A stretch of 12,322 nt of DNA from Verrucomicrobiales bacterium (lineage in GTDB: Bacteria > Verrucomicrobiota > Verrucomicrobiia > Verrucomicrobiales > DEV007), in the NCBI GenBank assembly GCA_007123695.1, contig SLGN01000512.1:1-12322 (forward strand), read 5' to 3'. The translations under genes were made by a program, and so were the position numbers. The notes under the pieces were generated by a model. That model ran no database searches, had not been told where the DNA came from, and saw only the letters and a list, made by a program, of their open reading frames with translations. Below are positions 1 through 5,833 of the stretch, piece after piece (the first letter of the stretch is position 1; each line of letters starts with the position of its first letter).

Positions 1-213
1 GCCCAGTTTCGTGAATTATTCAGGGTAAAACAGGCCGGGGGAAGTCTGAATGTTTCGCTCCTGAGCCTGCTTGCTCCCGAGGGGGGGGGCGGTTCTCGGA
101 AACCGGATCCGTCCCTCGTCGATTGTGGAAGGGCCGTATAAAACCCTATTTGTGGCAGTAGGTCTTTGCACCCCGGCTTGACCAAGGCGAGACAGGAAAA
201 CGTGCGACGGAGC
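1..213. other. left-edge region, no supported gene
   Basis: Only the first forward frame is open from the left edge, to a TAA at 139-141. Its 46 codons show no motif I recognise, so it could be the tail of a gene that starts outside the window or chance. A run of nine G lies at 81-89. A TATAAA sequence at 137-142 has no convincing -35 partner. Positions 142-213 are the downstream flank of the minus-strand ferredoxin gene; I see no clear terminator hairpin there. Confidence 0.3.
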
Positions 214-522
214 CTACGCCGCCGCGCAGCTGCACACGGCATTGACGCAGCCGCACTGGTGGCACCAGTCGAAGCGTCCGCCGCAGGTGGCGGGCAGACC
301 GCTCAGAACGCGCTCGATCCGGCAGTGGCAGGCGCGGCACCCCGTGCCTGCCTCGGTCAACTCCATGACTTCCCCTACCGATGCGGCGCGACCGCCCTCG
401 ACCAAGGCCCTGACTCCCTCTTCGCTGACCTTTGCGCAGTGGCAGAGGTAGGTGGCTTTCGCCCCCGCAGGGGCAAATCGGCAGACAGGAGTGAGTGCGG
501 GCGGAGGGGCGGTCGCGTTCAT
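214..522 (-). CDS. bfd: BFD-like [2Fe-2S] ferredoxin with Cys-rich C-terminal tail
   Basis: The 102-residue protein carries the BFD [2Fe-2S] signature: C27-H-C29 followed by KVSEEGVRALVEGG, then TEAGTGC62-RAC65 and an RI pair. In the known family, bacterioferritin-associated ferredoxin binds bacterioferritin and passes electrons through its haem to reduce and release stored iron. The gene lies 9 nt downstream of a bacterioferritin gene on the same strand, which supports that role. Classic Bfd is about 64 residues. This one has about 20 extra N-terminal residues and a tail after residue 78 with six more cysteines (C80, C87, C90, C92, C97, C99), enough for a second metal site. The start ATG at 520-522 has no clear Shine-Dalgarno. 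An alternative is a BFD-like protein serving another partner, but the operon makes bacterioferritin the likely one. Confidence 0.85.
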   Translation of the reverse strand: MNATAPPPALTPVCRFAPAGAKATYLCHCAKVSEEGVRALVEGGRAASVGEVMELTEAGTGCRACHCRIERVLSGLPATCGGRFDWCHQCGCVNAVCSCAAA

Positions 523-531
523 GTCTCGGGA

Positions 532-1014
532 TCAATCGCCCTCGTCCTCTCCGAGGTGCTGGGCGAGGTAGCGCTCGAGGGTGATGCGCTCGATGAGGTC
601 GAGTTGCGTTTCGGCCCAGTCGATGCTGGTCTCCGATTCGACGACCATCCGCTCCATCAGGTCGCGGCTGCCGACGTCGCCGACTTCGAGGCAGAGGCGC
701 ACACCTTCCTTGTAGGTGGTCACGCCCTTGCTCTCGAGAGTGAGGCTGTCCTCGATCTGCTGGCGGGGGTTGTCGCCGACGAGAATCTTGTCGTAGCGGG
801 CGATCTCGGGAACGCCCTCGAGGAAGAGGATGCGGTCGATGACCTCCTCGGCGTGCTTCATTTCCTCGATCGACTCCTCGTAGAAGTGGGCGGCGAGCTT
901 GTTGAGCCCCCAGTCCTTGCACATCTTGGAGCAGATGAAGTATTGGTTGATGGCCGTGAGCTCGATGGTGAGACCGGCGTTGAGGGCGGCGATGATGTCG
1001 GGATTACCTTTCAT
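532..1014 (-). CDS. bfr: bacterioferritin, haem-binding type with incomplete ferroxidase site
   Basis: The 160-residue protein matches bacterioferritin end to end, without gaps against the E. coli numbering. Bacterioferritins form hollow 24-subunit cytoplasmic shells that oxidise and store iron and bind haem between subunits. The start was set at the ATG at 1012-1014 because MKGNPDIIAALN is the usual N-terminus; an in-frame ATG 51 nt upstream adds only atypical residues. Visible sites are E18, Y25, E51, M52 (haem ligand), H54, E94, W35 and W133. The two fourth-helix ferroxidase ligands, E127 and H130 in E. coli, are both Ser here (S127, S130; stretch VVESETSIDW). The iron-oxidising centre is therefore incomplete, while haem binding should be intact. 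It may work as the haem subunit of a mixed shell with another ferritin encoded elsewhere. It is the first gene of a two-gene unit with bfd. Confidence 0.93.
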   Translation of the reverse strand: MKGNPDIIAALNAGLTIELTAINQYFICSKMCKDWGLNKLAAHFYEESIEEMKHAEEVIDRILFLEGVPEIARYDKILVGDNPRQQIEDSLTLESKGVTTYKEGVRLCLEVGDVGSRDLMERMVVESETSIDWAETQLDLIERITLERYLAQHLGEDEGD

Positions 1015-1018
1015 AGGC

Positions 1019-1035
1019 GGCACGTTCGCGGTGCC
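1019..1035 (-). promoter_or_regulatory. stem-loop in the bfr leader
   Basis: On the minus strand GGCAC and GTGCC are separated by 7 nt, and the hairpin ends 4 nt before the bfr start codon. A 5-bp stem this close to the ATG could affect ribosome access. It is short enough to arise by chance, and no Shine-Dalgarno is visible for it to mask. Confidence 0.2.
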
Positions 1036-1079
1036 TCGAAGCCACGCCAAGGAAAAATTTCGCAATCCTAAAGCGTTTC

Positions 1080-1098
1080 GATAATGAGACCTAATCGC
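1080..1098. promoter_or_regulatory. possible Fur-like operator upstream of bfr
   Basis: The plus-strand sequence starting GATAATGA matches the 19-bp Fur consensus GATAATGATAATCATTATC at 12 of 19 positions, including the whole first half. It lies about 65 nt upstream of the bfr start in an AT-richer intergenic stretch where a promoter is expected. Iron-dependent control of bfr/bfd is common in bacteria. The second half-site is poor, so this is a weak call. Confidence 0.25.
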
Positions 1099-1143
1099 AA
1101 AATGAATCCAAGCGCAAATAAATTTTTGAGCAATCGAATCCCG

Positions 1144-1356
1144 TTATTGCGCCGCAGGCTCGGCTACCGGGGCCCCGCCGTAGCCGAGGCGGGTCGATTG
1201 GCCGGTCTGGGAAACCCTCCAGTTTGAAAAGGGGTCGCCGTATCCGCGCGAGGAGGCGCCGGAAACGGCGCGCGGTCCCAGAGCGCCGCGTCGGTTGGGC
1301 GTGCAGGCGGGAAGAGCGATCAGAGCGGCGGCGGCGAGTAGGAGGAGGCGTGTCAT
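1144..1356 (-). CDS. small putative lipoprotein
   Basis: The 70-residue product begins with a textbook lipoprotein signal peptide: MTR, a hydrophobic run of Leu and Ala, and a lipobox LPAC with the lipid-bearing cysteine at residue 18. The mature part of about 53 residues is small, polar and Gly/Ser/Arg-rich (GDPFSNWRVSQTGQSTRLGYGG in the middle), with no family I recognise. It would be anchored in a membrane, probably facing the periplasm. It lies between bfr and a divergent GTPase gene and is 129 nt upstream of bfr on the same strand, so co-transcription with bfr is possible but not shown. No clear ribosome binding site precedes the ATG at 1354-1356. The signal peptide is the main evidence that this is a real gene. 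Confidence 0.6.
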   Translation of the reverse strand: MTRLLLLAAAALIALPACTPNRRGALGPRAVSGASSRGYGDPFSNWRVSQTGQSTRLGYGGAPVAEPAAQ

Positions 1357-1586
1357 CGGTCGAGGAAAGTCGTTTCGCTTCGGAGGCCCGCGAGGGAGGC
1401 TCCGGAATTTGATTGTTTAAGGGAGGGCTTCCGTCAAGCGGCACTTTGCCCGCATTTCCGCCGAAGAAGCTGTGCGGGTGCAATCATCGACCATCGGACA
1501 CGGGGTTGCGGCTACGGCGGCGGATGTGTTCGAATCGCCTCCTTCCCGGCTTGAATCCCGCGGCATCGCACGCGATGCTCCCGGCC

Positions 1587-2702
1587 ATGGCTTCCCGCTA
1601 CATCATGATCGGCGGCTTCCTCGGCGCGGGGAAGACGACTCTCATTCAGCGCTTTGCGCGCCACCTCGACGCCAGTGGATTGAAGGTGGGCCTCATCACG
1701 AACGACCAGGGTGCCGGTCTTGTCGATTCGGCGATCGGCCGCTCCAACCGCTTCGCAGTGGAGGAGATCCCCGGCGGGTGCTTCTGCTGCCGATTCAACT
1801 CGCTCGTCGAGGCGGCGGCGAACCTCTGCGAAACGACCCGTCCCGACGTTCTCCTCGCCGAACCGGTGGGGAGCTGCACCGACCTCGTCGCCACGGTCAG
1901 TCTCCCGCTGCAGCGCATCTACGGAGACGACTACTCCGTGGCCCCCTTGAGCGTCCTTCTCGATCCCATCCGCGCCGGCCGCATCCTCGGCCTGCGGGAG
2001 GGGCGGAAGTTCTCGGACAACGTCCTCTACATCTACCGGAAGCAACTGGAGGAGGCGTCCTTCATCGTCGTGAACAAGGCCGACCTCATTGACGAGGGCG
2101 AGCGAGAGGAGCTCGTCGCGGCGCTTTCGCGCGAATTTCCCGATGCCGAGGTATTCGTGGTCTCGGCCCGCGAGGGTGAGGGCTGCGAGGAGTGGTTCGA
2201 CGCCGTCCTCTCGGCGGAGGGCGATTTCGGGCATCCTCTCGAAATCGACTACGGGCGCTACGGCGAGGGCGAGGCGCTGCTCGGATGGCTAAATGCCACT
2301 GTGGAAATCCGCTGCGGCGGAGGCGCGGAGGAATTCGACGGCAACGAGCTGATCGGCGCGGTTGCGCAGGCGCTGCGGGAGAAGCTCGAGGACGCCGGGG
2401 CCGAGGTCGCGCATCTCAAGGCAACCCTGACCCCGCAAGGCGACCCCTACGAGATTGCCGCCGTGAATCTCGTCCGGGGCGATGGCGTGCCCGAGCTCTC
2501 GCACCGCCTCTACGAGCCGCTCGAGGATGGCGAGCTGCTTCTCAACATCCGCGCCGAGGTCGATCCCGAAACCCTCGAAGCCGCCGCCGGCGATGCCTTG
2601 GAAGCCGAAATCGCGGTGGCCCGGGGCCTGCAACTGCGCATCGCCCACCTCGAGCATTTCCGCCCCGGCATGCCGGTCCCGACCCATCGGCTGACATCGT
2701 AG
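1587..2702 (+). CDS. CobW/COG0523 family GTPase, P47K type
   Basis: The 371-residue protein is a G3E P-loop GTPase of the COG0523 group, often labelled cobalamin synthesis protein P47K. These are thought to be metal chaperones or metal-insertion GTPases; the metal and target cannot be read from this sequence. Walker A is GGFLGAGKTT at residues 9-18. The group's metal-binding C-x-C-C motif is at C65-F-C67-C68 within EIPGGCFCCRFN, and the guanine-specificity motif NKAD is at 163-166. The C-terminal part ends in HLEHFRPGMPVPTHR, typical of the P47K branch rather than of B12-pathway CobW. The start at 1587 puts the P-loop strand directly at the N-terminus; the ATG at 1575 would add four residues. 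Neither has a Shine-Dalgarno. The gene is divergent from the lipoprotein gene; no Zur-type box was seen in the 230-nt gap. The name cobW would over-interpret it. Confidence 0.88.
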   Translation: MASRYIMIGGFLGAGKTTLIQRFARHLDASGLKVGLITNDQGAGLVDSAIGRSNRFAVEEIPGGCFCCRFNSLVEAAANLCETTRPDVLLAEPVGSCTDLVATVSLPLQRIYGDDYSVAPLSVLLDPIRAGRILGLREGRKFSDNVLYIYRKQLEEASFIVVNKADLIDEGEREELVAALSREFPDAEVFVVSAREGEGCEEWFDAVLSAEGDFGHPLEIDYGRYGEGEALLGWLNATVEIRCGGGAEEFDGNELIGAVAQALREKLEDAGAEVAHLKATLTPQGDPYEIAAVNLVRGDGVPELSHRLYEPLEDGELLLNIRAEVDPETLEAAAGDALEAEIAVARGLQLRIAHLEHFRPGMPVPTHRLTS

Positions 2703-2722
2703 GAGCGGGCTTGCCCCGGCGA
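2699..2722. repeat. REP-like palindromic element overlapping a stop codon
   Basis: The sequence GTAGGAGCGGGCTTGCCCCG, from 2699, closely resembles the head of bacterial REP elements of the GTAGGAGC type known from Pseudomonas and others. It contains a small imperfect palindrome, GGGC-TT-GCCC. The TAG at 2700-2702 is the stop codon of the GTPase gene, so the element begins inside that gene's end and fills most of the 28-nt convergent gap to the next gene. Only one clear copy is present in this window. Confidence 0.4.
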
Positions 2723-2730
2723 CCGTCCGT

Positions 2731-3669
2731 CTATTCGGGCACCTCGCCGGAAACGACTCCGCCGGTGGCCGCCGGCGTCCGCGTCGGCGCTCCGGGCGCG
2801 GGCGAATCGGTGATTCCCGGCAGCGACTTGATGAGCCGCTCGCCTCCCGCGATTTCATCGACGAGGACCTCGATGGATTGGTGGATGCGGCGCACCTCCT
2901 CCTCGGAAAGGATTTCTCCGTCGGGAAGGTCGACCTCTTCCTGCAGGGCGACGAGGCGCTCGAGGATCCTGGAGACGACGGGATTCGACTTCACTCTGGG
3001 CTCCATCGTCTCGAGGTTGAGGACGAAGTATTCGACCACCTGCGGCTTCGCCAGCGTTGTGGCCTTGGCAGGGTCGTAGGGGTTCAAAGAGGAGGCGCAA
3101 GCGATCTCGAGAGCCCGCAACCAGCCCCCCAAGGCAATGAGGTTGGCCACGTCGACGTCGCGGATCAGGACCATCTCGCGCTCGACGTCTCGCTGCGTTC
3201 TCACCAGCTCTTCCTTCAGGTCGGACCAATGGCCGCCGGCGCCCTTCTCGAGGACGCTCTTCATGTGGCTGGAGATCCGGGATCCCGAACCGAGCACTTT
3301 CCCGTGGTTGAGGAGGGCACGCCCGACCGGTTCGAGATCGAAGAACTGCTCGGCCTCGACGGCGAAGAAACCGTTCCCCATCAGGACGCCCATGGACAGG
3401 GCGAGCTGGATGCGGTCCTGCGGCGGCTGTTCCGGCAGGGGGCGCTTCATCTCCTCGTAGGGCAGGGGGCGGAGACGGCGGAGATCCTCGAAGATTCGTC
3501 CGATCGAGGGCGTGGTGAAGGGGTTGACCCCCATCTCCTCGCGGAGGTGTTCGTCGTCGAGCAACTCCTCGGGGATGGGATTCTCTTCCTCGGCAGCTTG
3601 GGCGAAGCCAGCCAGAGGAAGATGGCAGAGAAGCAGCGACAGCGCGGAGATGAACCAGGTGGCAGGCAT
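2731..3669 (-). CDS. secreted protein of unknown function
   Basis: The 312-residue protein has a Sec signal peptide: a hydrophobic core FISALSLLLCHLPLAGFA and a likely cleavage site after AQA near residue 25. The mature protein is mostly charged and helix-forming, with no transmembrane segment and no family I recognise. Notable stretches are NPFTTPSIGRIFEDLRRL near the N-terminus and the acidic EDLPDGEILSEEEV-like region before a Pro/Ala/Thr-rich C-terminus (PAPGAPTRTPAATGG). It is likely periplasmic. It is convergent with the GTPase gene (28-nt gap) and divergent from the L,D-transpeptidase gene. Unlike its neighbours it has a good ribosome binding site. A cell-envelope role alongside the transpeptidase is possible, but only from position. 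Confidence 0.8.
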   Translation of the reverse strand: MPATWFISALSLLLCHLPLAGFAQAAEEENPIPEELLDDEHLREEMGVNPFTTPSIGRIFEDLRRLRPLPYEEMKRPLPEQPPQDRIQLALSMGVLMGNGFFAVEAEQFFDLEPVGRALLNHGKVLGSGSRISSHMKSVLEKGAGGHWSDLKEELVRTQRDVEREMVLIRDVDVANLIALGGWLRALEIACASSLNPYDPAKATTLAKPQVVEYFVLNLETMEPRVKSNPVVSRILERLVALQEEVDLPDGEILSEEEVRRIHQSIEVLVDEIAGGERLIKSLPGITDSPAPGAPTRTPAATGGVVSGEVPE

Positions 3670-3676
3670 GGGGCGA

Positions 3677-3682
3677 CTCCTT
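3677..3682 (-). promoter_or_regulatory. strong ribosome binding site of the secreted protein gene
   Basis: Read on the minus strand, AAGGAG lies 7 nt before the ATG at 3667-3669, a canonical Shine-Dalgarno at good spacing. It fixes the start codon and is the only clear example in the window. Confidence 0.7.
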
Positions 3683-3721
3683 CGGAACGAAAGGGAGAAG
3701 AAAACGATAGGGGCGCGGAAA

Positions 3722-3786
3722 CAGATTGCGAGAATTTTGTCTTTACTTCAGCCAACTTGATATTAAATTTAAAAAGATTTTCACAT
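3722..3786. promoter_or_regulatory. AT-rich divergent promoter region
   Basis: The 219-nt gap between the divergent genes at 3669 and 3889 holds the most AT-rich stretch in the window, with TTGATATTAAATTTAAAAAG from 3757. TTGATA matches a -35 box at five of six positions, but no good -10 lies 16-18 nt further on. Nearer the transpeptidase gene, TAAAAT at 3872-3877 is a good -10 sequence 11 nt before its ATG, without a convincing -35. The region probably drives both genes; exact promoters are uncertain. Confidence 0.3.
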
Positions 3787-3888
3787 CGGCCACTCACCTT
3801 TGCGAAGTCGACGGCATCATCGGGAAAGCGTATGCGGGGCGCTTCACTAAGAAATCCACCCCACAACCGTTTAAAATCCGGACCCGAA

Positions 3889-4713
3889 ATGAATCTCCAT
3901 CCCCGCCTCTTGGGACCACTTGGTCTCTTCGCCCTTGGCGTCTTCTCATTCGGCGCCGTCGGCTGCGCCGTTCCCACGGCTTCGAAGCGCGACTCCGCCA
4001 ACGTGCTCGAAGTTTCGGTGCCTGCGCAAAAGATGATGCTCTACCGCAAGGGCGAACTCGTGAAAACCTATCCCGTCTCGACTTCCAAGTTCGGCCTTGG
4101 CGACGAGAAGGGGAGCTACCGCACGCCTCCGGGCAAGCTGGAGGTGGCGCAGAAGATCGGGGCGGGCAAGCCGGCCGGCGCGGTCTTCAAGAGCCGCCAA
4201 TGGACGGGCGAAGTCATCAAGCCCAACGCCCCCGGCCGCGATCCCATCGTTTCGCGCATCCTCTGGCTCAACGGGCTCGAGCCCCAGAACCGGAACGCCT
4301 ACGCACGCTGCATCTACATTCACGGCACCGCCGCCGAGCGAGACATCGGCAAACCGGCCAGCTATGGATGCGTGCGGATGAAGTCGAAGGACGTCATCGA
4401 CCTTCACGACCGAATCGGCGAGGGCTCGCAGGTCCTCATCGTCGAGAAGGGGCTCTGGCGGAAGGCCGAGGCCAGAAAGGCCGTGCTCGAGCCGATTCAG
4501 GCGCTGCCCCCGGCGGATCCCGCCGCCGTAGCCATGCCTCTCGGTGCGGCGGAGCCGCCGGCGGCGAAGCCGGTCTGGCGCGGCGTGGGGATCTTCAAGA
4601 GCGGTGCCGAGATCCTGCAGGAAAGCGGATTCGACACCGAATACCTCACCGCCGAGCCTGCGCTCTCCGACGAGGCCACGCCTTCGGCTGCCGCGACGGA
4701 GCTCGAGCCCTGA
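3889..4713 (+). CDS. L,D-transpeptidase (YkuD domain) lipoprotein
   Basis: The 274-residue protein has a YkuD catalytic domain (about residues 38-188). It carries the conserved H145-G-T motif and the active-site motif S-x-G-C-V-R-M seen as SYGCVRM, with nucleophile C161. These enzymes cross-link peptidoglycan between two diaminopimelate residues, or attach lipoproteins to the wall, in the periplasm. The N-terminus is hydrophobic and ends in FGAVGC, a slightly irregular lipobox, so C26 is probably lipidated. After the domain comes an Ala/Pro-rich linker and a 90-residue tail with no recognised domain. The start at 3889 was chosen because it gives the signal peptide directly; the frame is open far upstream but that part is antisense to the neighbouring gene. 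There is no Shine-Dalgarno. Confidence 0.92.
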   Translation: MNLHPRLLGPLGLFALGVFSFGAVGCAVPTASKRDSANVLEVSVPAQKMMLYRKGELVKTYPVSTSKFGLGDEKGSYRTPPGKLEVAQKIGAGKPAGAVFKSRQWTGEVIKPNAPGRDPIVSRILWLNGLEPQNRNAYARCIYIHGTAAERDIGKPASYGCVRMKSKDVIDLHDRIGEGSQVLIVEKGLWRKAEARKAVLEPIQALPPADPAAVAMPLGAAEPPAAKPVWRGVGIFKSGAEILQESGFDTEYLTAEPALSDEATPSAAATELEP

Positions 4714-4862
4714 TGGGCGTGGACGCGTTGCGGTGCGGCGCCCCCTTTCGAAACGCGTGATTTCGACCGCAATGCCGGAGAAATCCCAGCACGGAAAACA
4801 ATTGATGAAGAAATCGCTTCTAAATTCTTAGAATTGCGCGATAGTGCCGCTCCCCGGCGACT

Positions 4863-5216
4863 ATGCAGAACGACGACACCGTAGAACTCGAAGGCACCAT
4901 CCACACCGTCCTCCCCGGAACCATGTTCCGGGTGCAGCTTGACAACGGTCACCTCGTCCTCGCGCACATCTCCGGGAAGATGCGCAAGCGCTTCATCCGT
5001 CTCGTGTCGGGCGACCGGGTCAAAATCGAGATGTCGCCCTACGATACGGAAAAGGCACGCATCGTCTACCGGGTTGATTCCCGCAGCCCGCGCCAGATGA
5101 ACTCCGGCAAACGGAGTTCGCCGCGCAGCATGGCGCGTCCCGGCCAGCCGAAGAAACGGGCCAAGCCGAACCCGACGCCGCGCCGCGGCGGAGGGGGTGG
5201 TGGTGGACGACGTTGA
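4863..5216 (+). CDS. infA: translation initiation factor IF-1 with basic C-terminal extension
   Basis: Residues 1-72 form the single S1/OB-fold domain of IF-1, with the family hallmarks [20 protein letters not shown] and [13 protein letters not shown]-1 binds the A site of the 30S subunit during initiation and helps IF-2 and IF-3 select the start. Bacterial IF-1 is normally 71-75 residues and ends right after the IVYR strand. This protein has 117, with about 45 extra residues rich in Arg, Lys, Pro, Ser and a final run of seven Gly ending in RR. The tail looks disordered and RNA-binding. The ATG at 4863 gives the normal N-terminus. Upstream, the palindrome AATTCTTAGAATT at 4823-4835 includes TAGAAT, a possible -10. 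The gene is 30 nt upstream of the hscB-like gene, so it may lead that operon. Confidence 0.95.
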   Translation: MQNDDTVELEGTIHTVLPGTMFRVQLDNGHLVLAHISGKMRKRFIRLVSGDRVKIEMSPYDTEKARIVYRVDSRSPRQMNSGKRSSPRSMARPGQPKKRAKPNPTPRRGGGGGGGRR

Positions 5217-5246
5217 CCCGCCACACGCCCGGGCGTTTGAACCGGC

Positions 5247-5804
5247 ATGACGGACCCGTTTTCGACTCTGGGACTTCCGGAAACCCTTATTCTGGAGCCG
5301 GGCGCCGTAGACGCCGCATGGCAAAAACTCGCCCGGGAAGAGGCCGGGGGCGAAGGGGCCAACGAGTCGGTCGCGGCGGCCCGGAACGAATCCCGGGCTC
5401 TTCTTTCCGATCCCGTTCTCCGGCTGGAACGCTGGCTCGACCTCCGCGATCCGACGGGCGGGGCCGGGCGCGCCATCGACCCGGCCCTGATGGACCTCTT
5501 TGCAAAAACCGGCCCTGTCCTCGCCGGCACCGACGCGCTCCTCGCCCGGCATGGCAAGGCGAGCACCGCCTTGGCCCGCGCCCTCCTCGCCAAGGAAGCG
5601 GTCGAGGCCCAGCTCGCCGTGCAGGCACTGCTCCAGGAGATCCAAGCCCTCAAGTCGGGCTTTCTGGACCGCTATTCCGAATACGAAACGGCTGGCGCCG
5701 CCGGCGACTTCTCCGAGGCCCGTCGGGCTCTCGGCCAGCTCAAATTTCTCCGCCGATGGGAGGAGCAATGCCGCGCCCGTCTCCTCGCCCTGCTCGAAAC
5801 CTAG
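5247..5804 (+). CDS. hscB: HscB-like co-chaperone lacking the HPD motif
   Basis: The 185-residue protein resembles the Fe-S co-chaperone HscB over its whole length. It starts DPFSTLGLP, the usual first J-domain helix, continues with SDPVLRLERWL where HscB has HPLMRAEYLL, and ends with the C-terminal helical scaffold-binding domain (ARRALGQLKFLRRWEEQ). HscB delivers the scaffold IscU to the Hsp70 HscA and stimulates its ATPase; the J-domain HPD tripeptide is essential for that. Here the HPD position reads A33-G34-G35 (REEAGG), so normal stimulation is not expected. It lies 29 nt upstream of an Hsp70 gene, as hscB does relative to hscA. No iscU, iscS or fdx gene is in the window, so a role in Fe-S assembly is inferred from family only. 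There is no Shine-Dalgarno before the ATG at 5247. Confidence 0.8.
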   Translation: MTDPFSTLGLPETLILEPGAVDAAWQKLAREEAGGEGANESVAAARNESRALLSDPVLRLERWLDLRDPTGGAGRAIDPALMDLFAKTGPVLAGTDALLARHGKASTALARALLAKEAVEAQLAVQALLQEIQALKSGFLDRYSEYETAGAAGDFSEARRALGQLKFLRRWEEQCRARLLALLET

Positions 5805-5833
5805 AATCACCCACCGCAGCCCCCGCCATCGAC

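Noticed and set aside
52..80. A sequence resembling GAGC-type REP DNA (GAGCCTGCTTGCTCCCGAG) near the left edge
   Set aside because: The match to the clear REP-like copy at 2699 is too partial to call a second copy.
81..89. Run of nine G, a possible phase-variable tract
   Set aside because: It does not lie in a supported gene or a recognisable promoter, so there is nothing for it to switch.
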